64,000 bases of DNA from an uncultured Prevotellaceae bacterium (GTDB lineage: Bacteria > Bacteroidota > Bacteroidia > Bacteroidales > Bacteroidaceae): the NCBI GenBank assembly GCA_902778535.1, contig CACYYG010000012.1:1-64000 (forward strand), in the 5' to 3' direction. This document shows, in pieces, positions 26,748-34,279 of this stretch. Numbering within the stretch: the stretch's first letter is position 1; every line of letters starts with the position of its first letter. The position numbers and the translations under genes were made by a program. The notes under the pieces are model-generated. The model made no database searches, was not told where the DNA came from, and saw only the letters and a list, made by a program, of their open reading frames with translations.

Positions 26748-28613
26748 GTGCTGAATTATTTGCAAAAATATCGCAGTATCTATCTATTGCTCCTCATCCT
26801 CTCGCTGTCAGCCTGCCAGTTAGACAACGATGAGGGCAGGGAAGCCGCATCGCTGGTGAAAACCGGCGACAAGATTCCTGCCTTCTCGCTTGACGATGCC
26901 GACGGACACGAAGTCTCTTCCTCATCGTTGAGCGGAAAGGTCTATATTCTCAACTTCTTCGACACCGGATGCCCGGACTGCCGTCAGGAGTTTGAGGTGC
27001 TGCAGAGGATATACAATAAATACCAGGCCTTAGTGCCGGTGATAAACGTGCCCCGCAGCCAAACAAAGGATGAGGTAGAGGACTATTGGAACAAAGCCGG
27101 CCTTTCCATGCCGTTTTACATCGCACGCGACAAGGCTCTGTACAGCAAATTTGCCACCAGCGGCATTCCCCGCACATATATTGTAGATGAGAGCGGAAAT
27201 GTGCAGGCTGCTTTCTCAGACTCGCCAATAGCTGACTACGAAACACTCGACAACATCTTAAATCAGTTAGTAGGCGAAAACGCTGTCAGCTTGTCCTTGA
27301 GGCTGAAAGTGCCCACCAGAGCCTCGGCTAACGATTTCTATTTCCACAACGAATACGCCATCACCAGCCTTCAGCTGTGGTTCTTTGATGCCGAGACAAA
27401 GAAATTCGTCAGCAAGCTTGACCTGAGGAATCTTACGCCTTTAGAGGGAAACAGCGATCCCGACTACGACATCACTTATATGTGTGACGATTTGAGCTTT
27501 ATGGCTGGTGTGTACGACATCTTTGCCATTGCCAACTATTCCATCGGCCCGGACAGAGTGAATTATGAAGACGAACTGCTCAACCTGGTTGACTCTGTCA
27601 CGTATGTAGAAGGCATTGCAGCTAATATTTCCGACAGGGGACCCGTCATGACCAGTCGGGCCACCTACAAGTTGGGTGTCGACCTGGTTCCCTGGATCAA
27701 CAAGGAATACATGCTCAGCATTGATGTTGAGCGTGTGCTGGCCAAGCTGCAGATAGGTGTCTCACACAACTCATTTCCCCTGAAACATAACGAAAGGAAG
27801 TACGCAGACATTAACATTACCAACTATAAAATCGTCAATCTCAACACGCAATACTACCTTTTCCTGCACAAGGACAACCTGCCACAGTTCAGTGAGCAGC
27901 CAGAGTTTACATTGGAGGAGAACTTCGGCGACTATATTGATGAGGGCGAGCAGTACGTGGTGGATCCGCTGTTCTACAGGAAAACCCTAAACGCTGCTGA
28001 TGCCAACTCCTTTGGAAAATACTACCAGTCGTGGTTCGGAGCATTTACCACAACCGACTTTGCTCCCATGCCTACTGCCAACAACTATGGTTATGCCTAT
28101 ATTCTGGAGAACACATCCTTTAAAACATCGCAGAAGAACGGCTATTCGCCCGGCATCATCTTCAAGGCAGCAGTGAATCCTACCTTCGTCTATCTCTACG
28201 ACACCAAGCTGAAGGAGCTGAAAGAGGAATACCGGCCCGAATACTGGCCTAACACCATCTATCTGTACAAGTACAATTTCTACGAATCAATACAGGCAAT
28301 CAATATTGCAGGCGGCCTCACGCTTGACGAACTCGTAGACTACACCGATGCCCAGCTGAAGCCCTATGGCATCAAGCAATGCAAGTTCAACATGGGTGTC
28401 TATGAGACTTACTACACCTATTGGATTCACCATCGCAACAGTCCTACCGACACCATGGGAGCAATGCAATATGGCATCGTAAGGAACAATTTCTACAGGA
28501 TTGTCGTTACTGGCATCAGCGGCATTGGCAACAGTGTCATCACACCTGAAATCATGCGCGACAACTATCCTAATTCATACGAAGACGTAATTATTGACAA
28601 CGGAAACGAGTAA
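26748..28613 (+). CDS. Thioredoxin-like/fimbrillin fusion lipoprotein
   Basis: 621 aa, GTG start four bases after the Mfa2 stop. Signal with lipobox LSAC (Cys23). Residues about 35-180 form a TlpA/ResA-type thioredoxin domain: KIPAFSLDDADGHEV, the active site FDTGCPDCRQEF (Cys75 and Cys78, CPDC) and the cis-Pro loop SGIPRTYIVD. From about residue 190 to the end it resembles the Mfa1-like protein at 24285: both share LENxxxxxxQKNGYSxGIIFKA and VRNNxYRIxVTxxSGxG. It is thus a fimbrillin-like protein with a redox domain at its front, possibly a tip or accessory subunit. This arrangement is not one I know from described Mfa systems. Confidence 0.82.
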   Translation: MLNYLQKYRSIYLLLLILSLSACQLDNDEGREAASLVKTGDKIPAFSLDDADGHEVSSSSLSGKVYILNFFDTGCPDCRQEFEVLQRIYNKYQALVPVINVPRSQTKDEVEDYWNKAGLSMPFYIARDKALYSKFATSGIPRTYIVDESGNVQAAFSDSPIADYETLDNILNQLVGENAVSLSLRLKVPTRASANDFYFHNEYAITSLQLWFFDAETKKFVSKLDLRNLTPLEGNSDPDYDITYMCDDLSFMAGVYDIFAIANYSIGPDRVNYEDELLNLVDSVTYVEGIAANISDRGPVMTSRATYKLGVDLVPWINKEYMLSIDVERVLAKLQIGVSHNSFPLKHNERKYADINITNYKIVNLNTQYYLFLHKDNLPQFSEQPEFTLEENFGDYIDEGEQYVVDPLFYRKTLNAADANSFGKYYQSWFGAFTTTDFAPMPTANNYGYAYILENTSFKTSQKNGYSPGIIFKAAVNPTFVYLYDTKLKELKEEYRPEYWPNTIYLYKYNFYESIQAINIAGGLTLDELVDYTDAQLKPYGIKQCKFNMGVYETYYTYWIHHRNSPTDTMGAMQYGIVRNNFYRIVVTGISGIGNSVITPEIMRDNYPNSYEDVIIDNGNE

Positions 28614-28622
28614 TATAGAAAA

Positions 28623-28967
28623 ATGACTCAAGAAGAGATTACAAAAATAGAAGAGCGCATCGTCGATGTGCTCAAGACGGTCTACGACCCTGAGATACCC
28701 GTCAACATCTTCGATCTTGGAATGATTTACAAGATTGACGTGAAAGACGACGCTGGCAGTTCCTCAGACCAGGGGGCAGTTGTCGAACTCGACATGACTT
28801 TTACAGCACCCAACTGTCCCGCTGCCGACTACATTATGGAAGATGTGCGCACGAAGGTAGAGAGCGTCGAAGGCATACGCAGTGCCATCGTCAACCTCGT
28901 CTTCGAGCCAGCATGGGATCAGTCGATGATGACCGAAGAGGCAAGAGTGGAGCTGGGACTTGACTAA
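28623..28967 (+). CDS. MIP18/SufT-like iron-sulfur assembly protein (DUF59)
   Basis: 114 aa single-domain protein with VYDPEIPVNIFDLGMIY and the conserved FTAPNCPAADYI, whose Cys is the reactive or Fe-S-binding residue of this family. Members (SufT, PaaD, MIP18) help to load Fe-S clusters on target proteins. No suf genes are nearby. It starts 9 bases after the fimbrial operon's last stop and ends exactly where the first four-helix-bundle unit begins. Confidence 0.9.
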   Translation: MTQEEITKIEERIVDVLKTVYDPEIPVNIFDLGMIYKIDVKDDAGSSSDQGAVVELDMTFTAPNCPAADYIMEDVRTKVESVEGIRSAIVNLVFEPAWDQSMMTEEARVELGLD

Positions 28968-29005
28968 CTGAGAACTGAGAACTGAGAACTGAGAGGTATG
29001 ATTAC
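28968..29005 (+). repeat. Left arm of four-helix-bundle unit 1
   Basis: CTGAGAA repeated in tandem (7-base period), then CTGAGAGG and the junction TATGATTAC. The last 31 bases (28975-29005) are the exact reverse complement of 29381-29411. The arm begins on the base after the TAA of the upstream gene. Confidence 0.92.
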
Positions 29006-29015
29006 ACTGTAAGTC

Positions 29016-29384
29016 ATGATGAGCAGGGAAAGAAGTATTTTACTTGAAAAAACCGAAGCCTTTGCAGGTAGAATAACCAAGATGTATCAGTATCTCACAT
29101 CTCAGAAAGGAGAGCTCGTGTCTTCAAAGCAGGTCTACAGAAGCGGAACAAGCATCGGTGCAAATGTTGCTGAGAGCAGGAATGCTCAAAGCCACGCAGA
29201 CTTTATTCACAAGCTAAGCATTGCTTTGAAAGAAGCTGATGAAACATTATTCTGGCTTAAAAGCCTTTACCGAGGAGGTTATCTGAATGAGAAAGAATTC
29301 AAGTCTATCTATAATGATGCAGAAGAACTTGTTAAAATACTGGTCAGCTCAATCAACACACTTAAAAAGAAACCGAAGGGGTAA
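29016..29384 (+). CDS. Four-helix-bundle protein (23S rRNA IVS-protein/Avd family), copy 1
   Basis: 122 aa, all-helical, with the family signature YRSGTSIGANVAESRNAQS followed by DFIHKLSIALKEADETLFWL and a final helix. The family includes proteins encoded in intervening sequences of 23S rRNA genes and the Avd accessory protein of diversity-generating retroelements; they form basic pentameric barrels that bind nucleic acid. No reverse transcriptase or variable repeat is in the window, so an Avd role is unlikely here. It starts 10 bases inside the left arm and its stop codon lies within the right arm. About half its residues match the copy at 37460-37831. Confidence 0.9.
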   Translation: MMSRERSILLEKTEAFAGRITKMYQYLTSQKGELVSSKQVYRSGTSIGANVAESRNAQSHADFIHKLSIALKEADETLFWLKSLYRGGYLNEKEFKSIYNDAEELVKILVSSINTLKKKPKG

Positions 29385-29515
29385 TCATACCTCTCAGTTC
29401 TCAGTTCTCAGTTATAAACACACCTAAAAAGGTAATCATACCTCTCAGTTCTCAGTTATAAACACACCTAAAAAGGTAATCATACCTCTCAGTTCTCAGT
29501 TCTCAGTTCTCAGTT
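29381..29515 (+). repeat. Right arm of four-helix-bundle unit 1, present three times
   Basis: GTAATCATACCTCTCAG followed by TTCTCAG repeats (29381-29411) pairs perfectly over 31 bases with the left arm. The block TAAACACACCTAAAAAGG plus GTAATCATACCTCTCAG then recurs, with GTAATC at 29381, 29432 and 29476. The last copy runs directly into the lpxH start at 29516. Confidence 0.9.
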
Positions 29516-30280
29516 ATGAAATATGTCTATTTCCTCAGCGACGCCCATCTCGGTTCGTGGGCTATTGAACACAGGCGCATGCAGGAGCGGCGCCTCGTGC
29601 GCTTCCTCGACAGCATCAAGGAGAAGGCTGCCGCCGTCTACCTCTTGGGCGACATGTTCGACTTCTGGTACGAGTTCAAGTACGTAGTGCCACGCGGCTA
29701 CACCCGCTTTTTAGGAAAGATATCGGAGCTGACCGATTTGGGCGTCGAGGTGCACTACTTCACCGGCAACCACGACATCTGGACCTTCGGATACTTGGAG
29801 AAGGAATGTGGCGTCATACTGCACCGGCAGCCGATGACCACCGAAATCTACGGCAAGGTCTTCTATCTGGCCCACGGCGACGGTCTGGGCGACCCGAACA
29901 AGAAGTTCAAGTTCCTGCGCTGGCTTTTCCACAGCAAAGCCTGCCAGTTCTTCCTTTCCACACTGCATCCCCGCTGGAGCGTGTGGCTGGGACATACATG
30001 GGCAAAGCACTCGCGCCTGAAGCGGCCTGGCGGCGAAGAGCCGGCATATATGGGTGAAGACCGCGAGCACCTCATCCTCTATACAAAGCAGTACATTCAG
30101 TACCACTCCAACGTAGACTACTTCATCTACGGCCACCGCCACATCGACGTCGACCTGCAACTGACTCACAAGGCACGCGTCGTCATCCTGGGCGACTGGA
30201 TCAGCCATTTCAGCTATGTCGTCTTCGACGGCGAGCACTTCCTCACACAGCAATACATTGAGGGCGAGAGCCAGCCGTAA
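29516..30280 (+). CDS. lpxH: UDP-2,3-diacylglucosamine diphosphatase
   Basis: Peripheral membrane metallophosphoesterase that hydrolyses UDP-2,3-diacylglucosamine to lipid X in lipid A synthesis. 254 aa with the metal motifs in order: SDAHLG (residues 7-12), GDMFDFW, GNHD, AHGDG and GHRH. The domain order fits LpxH rather than LpxI. It starts right at the end of the repeat array, so its leader, if transcribed from upstream, contains the 4HB unit. Confidence 0.93.
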   Translation: MKYVYFLSDAHLGSWAIEHRRMQERRLVRFLDSIKEKAAAVYLLGDMFDFWYEFKYVVPRGYTRFLGKISELTDLGVEVHYFTGNHDIWTFGYLEKECGVILHRQPMTTEIYGKVFYLAHGDGLGDPNKKFKFLRWLFHSKACQFFLSTLHPRWSVWLGHTWAKHSRLKRPGGEEPAYMGEDREHLILYTKQYIQYHSNVDYFIYGHRHIDVDLQLTHKARVVILGDWISHFSYVVFDGEHFLTQQYIEGESQP

Positions 30281-30473
30281 CCTTTTTCGACAGCAACAGG
30301 AGCCTTGGCAATCAGGAAAAAACATACAGCTTCACAGACATCAAGTACACACTTCGTACACATGACGTGTACTAAAAATACACACGGTGTGTATTTTTAG
30401 TACACACGGTGTGTACGAAACGAAAACATCATCACCAAGCTTTCAGGCAAATGGCAGACAGCAAATATGGAAA
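30281..30473. other. Intergenic region with palindromic repeat
   Basis: Between convergent lpxH and a lipoprotein gene. It holds palindrome copy C (30353-30419) and leads into the terminator at 30474-30504. No gene was recognised. Confidence 0.5.
30353..30419. repeat. Dispersed palindromic repeat, copy C
   Basis: TTCGTACACATGACGTGT at the left, TACACACGGTGTGTA in the centre and GTACACACGGTGTGTACGAA at the right end. Same triple-module layout and spacers (TAAAAA, TTTTTAG) as copies at 1696 and 21891, with the left module more diverged. Confidence 0.88.
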
Positions 30474-30504
30474 AGCGGGAAACCCTCATCGAGGACTTCC
30501 CGCT
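30474..30504 (-). terminator. Terminator of the distal lipoprotein gene
   Basis: On the minus strand AGCGGGAAGTCCTCGATGAG continues into GGTTTCCCGCTTTTCC: a stem AGCGGGAA/TTCCCGCT around an inner TCCTCGATGAGG, followed by T. A near-identical structure follows the paralogous gene at 31081-31111. Confidence 0.72.
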
Positions 30505-30528
30505 CTTCATCATCGCTGCTATACAGAC

Positions 30529-31032
30529 TTAGAACAGATCCAAGTCGTCAAGCTCGCTTAGGTCAAGACCTGCTTCTTCGGCCTCTTTCTTCAGGCGCTC
30601 GCCCTCCTTCTCAGCCTCTTCGGAAATCTTGTTGCCCCTCTCCTCGAAGCGTTGGGCAACCTCTTCCAGCTCCTTGGGATCCTTGTCTTTGAAAGCCTCC
30701 ATCATATCATTCAAGGCCTTCTCCACGTCCTCCTTGATGGGCCTCATCTTCTCGGCGAGGGCATTGATGTCATCCACAGACTTGATGTGTGTGCGTTTCA
30801 TGATGCTGACAGCATCCTCCATCAAGTCAAACACTTTTTCTTCGGGCGAACTGGCGAAGGTGGCGATGTCCTCGTCCTCGTCGTCGTCGAATTCCTCGTC
30901 GTCGGCCACACGCTCGGTCTTCTCACTGTCGTCTTCGTCGTCCTTGTCTTTCTTCGACTTCTTATCGTCGCAGCCCACCAGCACGACGCTCATCATAAAC
31001 AGGGCAGCAATGCCAAAAATCAGTTTCTTCAT
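30529..31032 (-). CDS. Acidic helical lipoprotein, copy 2 (DUF6591-like)
   Basis: 167 aa. Signal MKKLIFGIAALFMMSVVLVG and Cys21 (lipobox VLVGC), then a strongly acidic stretch rich in Asp, Glu and Lys (about 25-65), then a helical domain with SPEEKVFDLMEDAVSIMKRT and DKDPKELEEV, ending in SELDDLDLF. The helical part and tail closely match the protein at 31136-31525. I associate this family with DUF6591 but am not certain. ATG 31032 was preferred to 31047 because MKK opens the signal peptide. The function is unknown; an envelope location is likely. Confidence 0.78.
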   Translation of the reverse strand: MKKLIFGIAALFMMSVVLVGCDDKKSKKDKDDEDDSEKTERVADDEEFDDDEDEDIATFASSPEEKVFDLMEDAVSIMKRTHIKSVDDINALAEKMRPIKEDVEKALNDMMEAFKDKDPKELEEVAQRFEERGNKISEEAEKEGERLKKEAEEAGLDLSELDDLDLF

Positions 31033-31080
31033 AGTTGTTGTTGTCAAATGAATAATTATTAGAAAAAAAAGAAAAGAAAA

Positions 31081-31111
31081 AGCGGAGAAACCTCGCCGAG
31101 GACTCCCCGCT
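31081..31111 (-). terminator. Terminator between the two lipoprotein genes
   Basis: Minus strand AGCGGGGAGTCCTCGGCGAG, then GTTTCTCCGCTTTTTC: stem AGCGGGGAG/TTTCTCCGCT with an inner CCTCGGCGAGG, then a T run. It corresponds to the one at 30474-30504, so gene and terminator were duplicated together. Confidence 0.75.
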
Positions 31112-31135
31112 CTTCATCATTGCTGTTATACAGGC

Positions 31136-31525
31136 TTAGAACAGATCCAAGTCGTCAAGCTCGCTTAGGTCAACACCAGCATCTTCAGCTTCCTTCTTAA
31201 GACGTGCGCCTTCCTTCTCGGCCTCATCACCAAGCTTCTTGGCCTGCTCCTCGAACTTATTGCCAAGCTCTTCCAGCTCCTTGGGATCCTTGTCCTTATA
31301 AGCCTCCATCATCTCACTCATGGCCTTCTCAACACCTTCCTTGATGGGTTTCATCTTCTCAGCAAAAGCCTTAACGTCGTCGGCCGACTTGATGTGAGTG
31401 TCCTTCATGATGCTGATGGCATCCTCCATAAGACCCATAACCTTACCTTCGGGAGACTTGCTGCAAGAAGTGAAGCTCAGGCTCACCATGAATGCTGCGA
31501 GAACAGCGAAAATCACTTTCTTCAT
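31136..31525 (-). CDS. Acidic helical lipoprotein, copy 1 (DUF6591-like)
   Basis: 129 aa with signal MKKVIFAVLAAFMVSLSFTS and Cys21 (lipobox FTSC). The mature part is one helical domain: SPEGKVMGLMEDAISIMKDT, KAFAEKMKPIKEGVEKAMS, KDKDPKELEELGNKFEE and the end SELDDLDLF. It lacks the Asp/Glu-rich insert of its neighbour (30529-31032). The two are tandem paralogues. A promoter is visible at 31621-31651. The function is unknown. Confidence 0.8.
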   Translation of the reverse strand: MKKVIFAVLAAFMVSLSFTSCSKSPEGKVMGLMEDAISIMKDTHIKSADDVKAFAEKMKPIKEGVEKAMSEMMEAYKDKDPKELEELGNKFEEQAKKLGDEAEKEGARLKKEAEDAGVDLSELDDLDLF

Positions 31526-31620
31526 AATTGTAACTTTGTTATTTGATTTGATGCCTACTCTTTACAGGATTTTCGGCATTACTCCTTTCATTTTTTAAAA
31601 CGCATTAAGCATTAGTGCCG

Positions 31621-31651
31621 CAAAGTTACACATTTTTTTTGAATCTGCAAC
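31621..31651 (-). promoter_or_regulatory. Promoter of the lipoprotein pair
   Basis: On the minus strand GTTG (31648-31651), 19 bases, TAACTTTG (31621-31628), about 95 bases before the start at 31525. It lies just past the end of ackA. Confidence 0.65.
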
Positions 31652-31674
31652 TTTTTTTGCACTTTTTTTTACAT

Positions 31675-32865
31675 TCAGAGCAAATTCATCGTGTCCGTTG
31701 CAATCATCAGCTCCTCGTTGGTAGGAATAACAACCACTTTCACTCGCGAGTCATCGGCCGAAATAACAGCCTCTTCACCGCGAACGTTGTTCTTCTCAGC
31801 GTCGAACTTGATGCCCAGAAACTCCATATCCTTGCACACCTCGGCACGCATGCCAATCTGGTTCTCGCCCACGCCGGCAGTGAACACCACCACATCGAGG
31901 CCACCCATGGCAGCAGCGTATGCGCCGATGTACTTCTTGATGCGGTAGAAATACATGTCCTGCGCCAGCTGGGCACGCTCGTCACCGTTCTTGGCGGCTT
32001 TCTCCACATCACGCATGTCGCTCGAGCCACCTGTCAAACCGGCCACGCCGCTCTTCTTGTTCAGCAGAGCAGACATGCCGTCGGCATCAAGGCCCAGCTT
32101 CTTCTCTATGAAGGTGATGGCACCGCCGTCAATATCGCCGGCACGCGTGCCCATCATCAGACCTTCCAGCGGGGTAAGACCCATCGAGGTATCGATGCAC
32201 TTGCCATCGACAACGGCAGCTATCGAGCCGCCATTGCCCACGTGGCAGGTCACCATCTTCGTGCCCTCAGCGGGAATACCGAGGAACTCGCAGGCACGCT
32301 GCGACACGTAGCGATGCGAGGTACCGTGGAAGCCGTAGCGGCGAATACCATATTTCTCATACAGCTCGTAGGGTATGGCGTACATGTAGGCCTTCGGCGG
32401 CATGGTCTGGTGGAAAGCGGTGTCAAAGACGCCCACCTGCGGCAGGCCCGGCATCAGCTCCTTCACAGCGTTCACGCCTTTCAGGTTGGCGGGGTTGTGC
32501 AGCGGAGCCAGGTCGGAACACTTCTCGAACTCCTTCAGCACCTCGTCGGTCAGAATGACGCTCTTGTTGAACTTCTCGCCGCCGTGCACCATGCGGTGAC
32601 CCACAGCGTCAATCTCCTTCAGGTCCTTGATGACGCCAATCTCAGGATCGGTCAAAAGCGAGAAGATGAACTTCACGCCCTCAGTATGTTCGGGAATGTC
32701 GTGCATAATCTGGCGTTTCTCGCCATTGGCCAGCTTCACCTTCACGAAGGAGCCGTCAAGACCGACACGTTCTGCACCGCCGCTGGTCATCACGGACTTA
32801 TCGTCCATATTATAAAGTGCATATTTAATAGAACTGCTGCCACAGTTGAGTACCAAAATCTTCAT
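31675..32865 (-). CDS. ackA: Acetate kinase
   Basis: Converts acetyl phosphate and ADP to acetate and ATP, the last step of acetate fermentation. 396 aa of the ASKHA fold. Signatures: VLNCGSSSIKYALY at the N-terminus, HRMVHGGEKF, GFHGTSHRYVS, CHVGNGGSIAAV and the C-terminal FTAGVGENQIGMR. The gene follows pta by 51 bases, forming the usual pta-ackA operon. Confidence 0.97.
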   Translation of the reverse strand: MKILVLNCGSSSIKYALYNMDDKSVMTSGGAERVGLDGSFVKVKLANGEKRQIMHDIPEHTEGVKFIFSLLTDPEIGVIKDLKEIDAVGHRMVHGGEKFNKSVILTDEVLKEFEKCSDLAPLHNPANLKGVNAVKELMPGLPQVGVFDTAFHQTMPPKAYMYAIPYELYEKYGIRRYGFHGTSHRYVSQRACEFLGIPAEGTKMVTCHVGNGGSIAAVVDGKCIDTSMGLTPLEGLMMGTRAGDIDGGAITFIEKKLGLDADGMSALLNKKSGVAGLTGGSSDMRDVEKAAKNGDERAQLAQDMYFYRIKKYIGAYAAAMGGLDVVVFTAGVGENQIGMRAEVCKDMEFLGIKFDAEKNNVRGEEAVISADDSRVKVVVIPTNEELMIATDTMNLL

Positions 32866-32916
32866 GGCTATTGAATGTTGATATGAAAGAAAAATAACAT
32901 TTCCTTCAATAAGTAT

Positions 32917-33927
32917 TTATTTCTTTGCGTCCATGGCCTGGCACGCGGTGATTGCTACTAAGTAATAAATGTCGTCGACGGAGCAGCCGCGGCTGAGGTC
33001 GTTGACAGGACGGGCGATACCCTGCAGGATGGGGCCGATGGCCACGGCGTCGCCGAGGCGCTGCACCAGCTTATAGGCGATGTTTCCCACCTCAAGGCAA
33101 GGGAAGACGAGCACATTGGCGTTGCCGGCAATGTCTGAACCAGGAGCCTTCTTCTTGCCGACAGAGGGCACGAGGGCTGCATCGGCCTGCAGCTCGCCGT
33201 CGATCTTCAGCGTGGGGTCGAGTTCCTTGGCCAGACGCGTGGCTTCCACCACCTTATCCACCACTTCATGCTGTGCGCTGCCTTTCGTCGAGAACGAGAG
33301 CATAGCCACACGCGGGTCGTCGAAGCCTGCCACTGAGCGCGCCGTCTGTGCAGTACACACGGCAATCTGGCTGAGCTGGTTGGCATCGGGCATTGGCGTC
33401 ACTGCCACATCGCCCACAACGAGCACACCGTTCTCGCCGAACTCGGGTTTCTGCGTAATCATCAGCATGGCACCGCTGACGCAGGTGATGCCGGGAGCGC
33501 ACTTGATAATCTGTAAGGCAGGACGCAGCGTCTCGCCAGTAGTGGAGAGAGCACCGCTGATCTGTCCGTCGGCACCTTCGGTCTTAATAATCATACAACC
33601 CAGGTAGAGCGGATCTTTCACCAGTTCGCGAGCTTTCTCAATGGTCATACCCTTCTTCTCGCGCAGCTTCTGCAGGAGCTGGGCCATCTCCTCGCTCTTC
33701 TCGTAGTTCAGCGGGTCGATAAGCGTTGCCTTGCTGATGTTTGTCAACCCTTTCTCCTTGGCCAGGGCGTTCACTTTCTCGGGGTTGCCGATGAGAATGA
33801 GGTCGGCAATGTCGTCAGCCAGCACGCGGTCGGCAGCCGTCAGCGTGCGTTCCTCCTCGGCTTCTGGTAGCACGATGCGCTGCTTGTTGCTCTTGGCACG
33901 TGCAATGATTTGTTCAATAAGTCCCAT
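32917..33927 (-). CDS. pta: Phosphate acetyltransferase
   Basis: Makes acetyl phosphate from acetyl-CoA. 336 aa, the short form with only the PTA_PTB catalytic domain (no DRTGG or BioD-like N-terminal domain), as in most Bacteroidota. Visible motifs: RIVLPEAEEERTLTAADRV, GQISGALSTTGETLRPAL, MLSFSTKGSA and the end NDLSRGCSVDDIYYLVAITA. Start ATG 33927 was chosen because MGLIEQIIARAK is the family start; the frame stays open upstream to 34065 through the region after the DUF4834 gene. First gene of pta-ackA. Confidence 0.96.
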   Translation of the reverse strand: MGLIEQIIARAKSNKQRIVLPEAEEERTLTAADRVLADDIADLILIGNPEKVNALAKEKGLTNISKATLIDPLNYEKSEEMAQLLQKLREKKGMTIEKARELVKDPLYLGCMIIKTEGADGQISGALSTTGETLRPALQIIKCAPGITCVSGAMLMITQKPEFGENGVLVVGDVAVTPMPDANQLSQIAVCTAQTARSVAGFDDPRVAMLSFSTKGSAQHEVVDKVVEATRLAKELDPTLKIDGELQADAALVPSVGKKKAPGSDIAGNANVLVFPCLEVGNIAYKLVQRLGDAVAIGPILQGIARPVNDLSRGCSVDDIYYLVAITACQAMDAKK

Positions 33928-33967
33928 TGTTTTTTTTCGTTTGATATTTGATGAATAAAAGTAGATA

Positions 33968-34252
33968 TTAGTTCTCGACATAATCGACATATTCGCCCTC
34001 GTTCTTCTCAAAGATTTTCTTGTTGGCCTCATCCGGGTTACGATCGTCGATAATAGTGACGCCATCGGCTGTGTGTGTGGTGCGTCGTGTATGTTGCTGC
34101 TGCTGATTACGCCTGAACGTTTCGTCCTTCATACTACCCTCCATCGCCTCACGGATATCACGCATACGCTTGCGTATCTTCCACACGATAAAGGCTATAT
34201 AGCCTGTAACGACGAGGAAGAAGAATCCAAAAAGAGCGAGGAGATATTTCAT
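33968..34252 (-). CDS. DUF4834-family small membrane protein
   Basis: 94 aa: one N-terminal membrane helix (about residues 3-24, LLALFGFFFLVVTGYIAFIV) followed by a basic patch, a Gln/Arg/Thr-rich linker and an acidic tail with GVTIIDDRNPDEANKKIFE. This matches the DUF4834 layout common in Bacteroidales. The function is unknown. It lies downstream of psd and pssA on the same strand (27-base gap) and is probably co-transcribed with them. Confidence 0.75.
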   Translation of the reverse strand: MKYLLALFGFFFLVVTGYIAFIVWKIRKRMRDIREAMEGSMKDETFRRNQQQQHTRRTTHTADGVTIIDDRNPDEANKKIFEKNEGEYVDYVEN

Positions 34253-34279
34253 AGGCTGTGGGTATTCAGAGGTGAGAGA

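Noticed and set aside
29381-29515. CRISPR-like periodic repeat
   Set aside because: The repeats recur at 51 and 44 bases, but the sequence between them is repeated too; there are no unique spacers and no cas genes.
28968-29515. Diversity-generating retroelement, because of the Avd-like protein
   Set aside because: No reverse transcriptase, template repeat or variable repeat is present in the window; the inverted-repeat arms fit an IVS-like unit better.
31615-32874. A 419-codon open frame on the plus strand opposite ackA
   Set aside because: It is the shadow of ackA, whose minus-strand product shows every acetate kinase motif; the plus-strand peptide is His/Leu/Val-rich with no family features.
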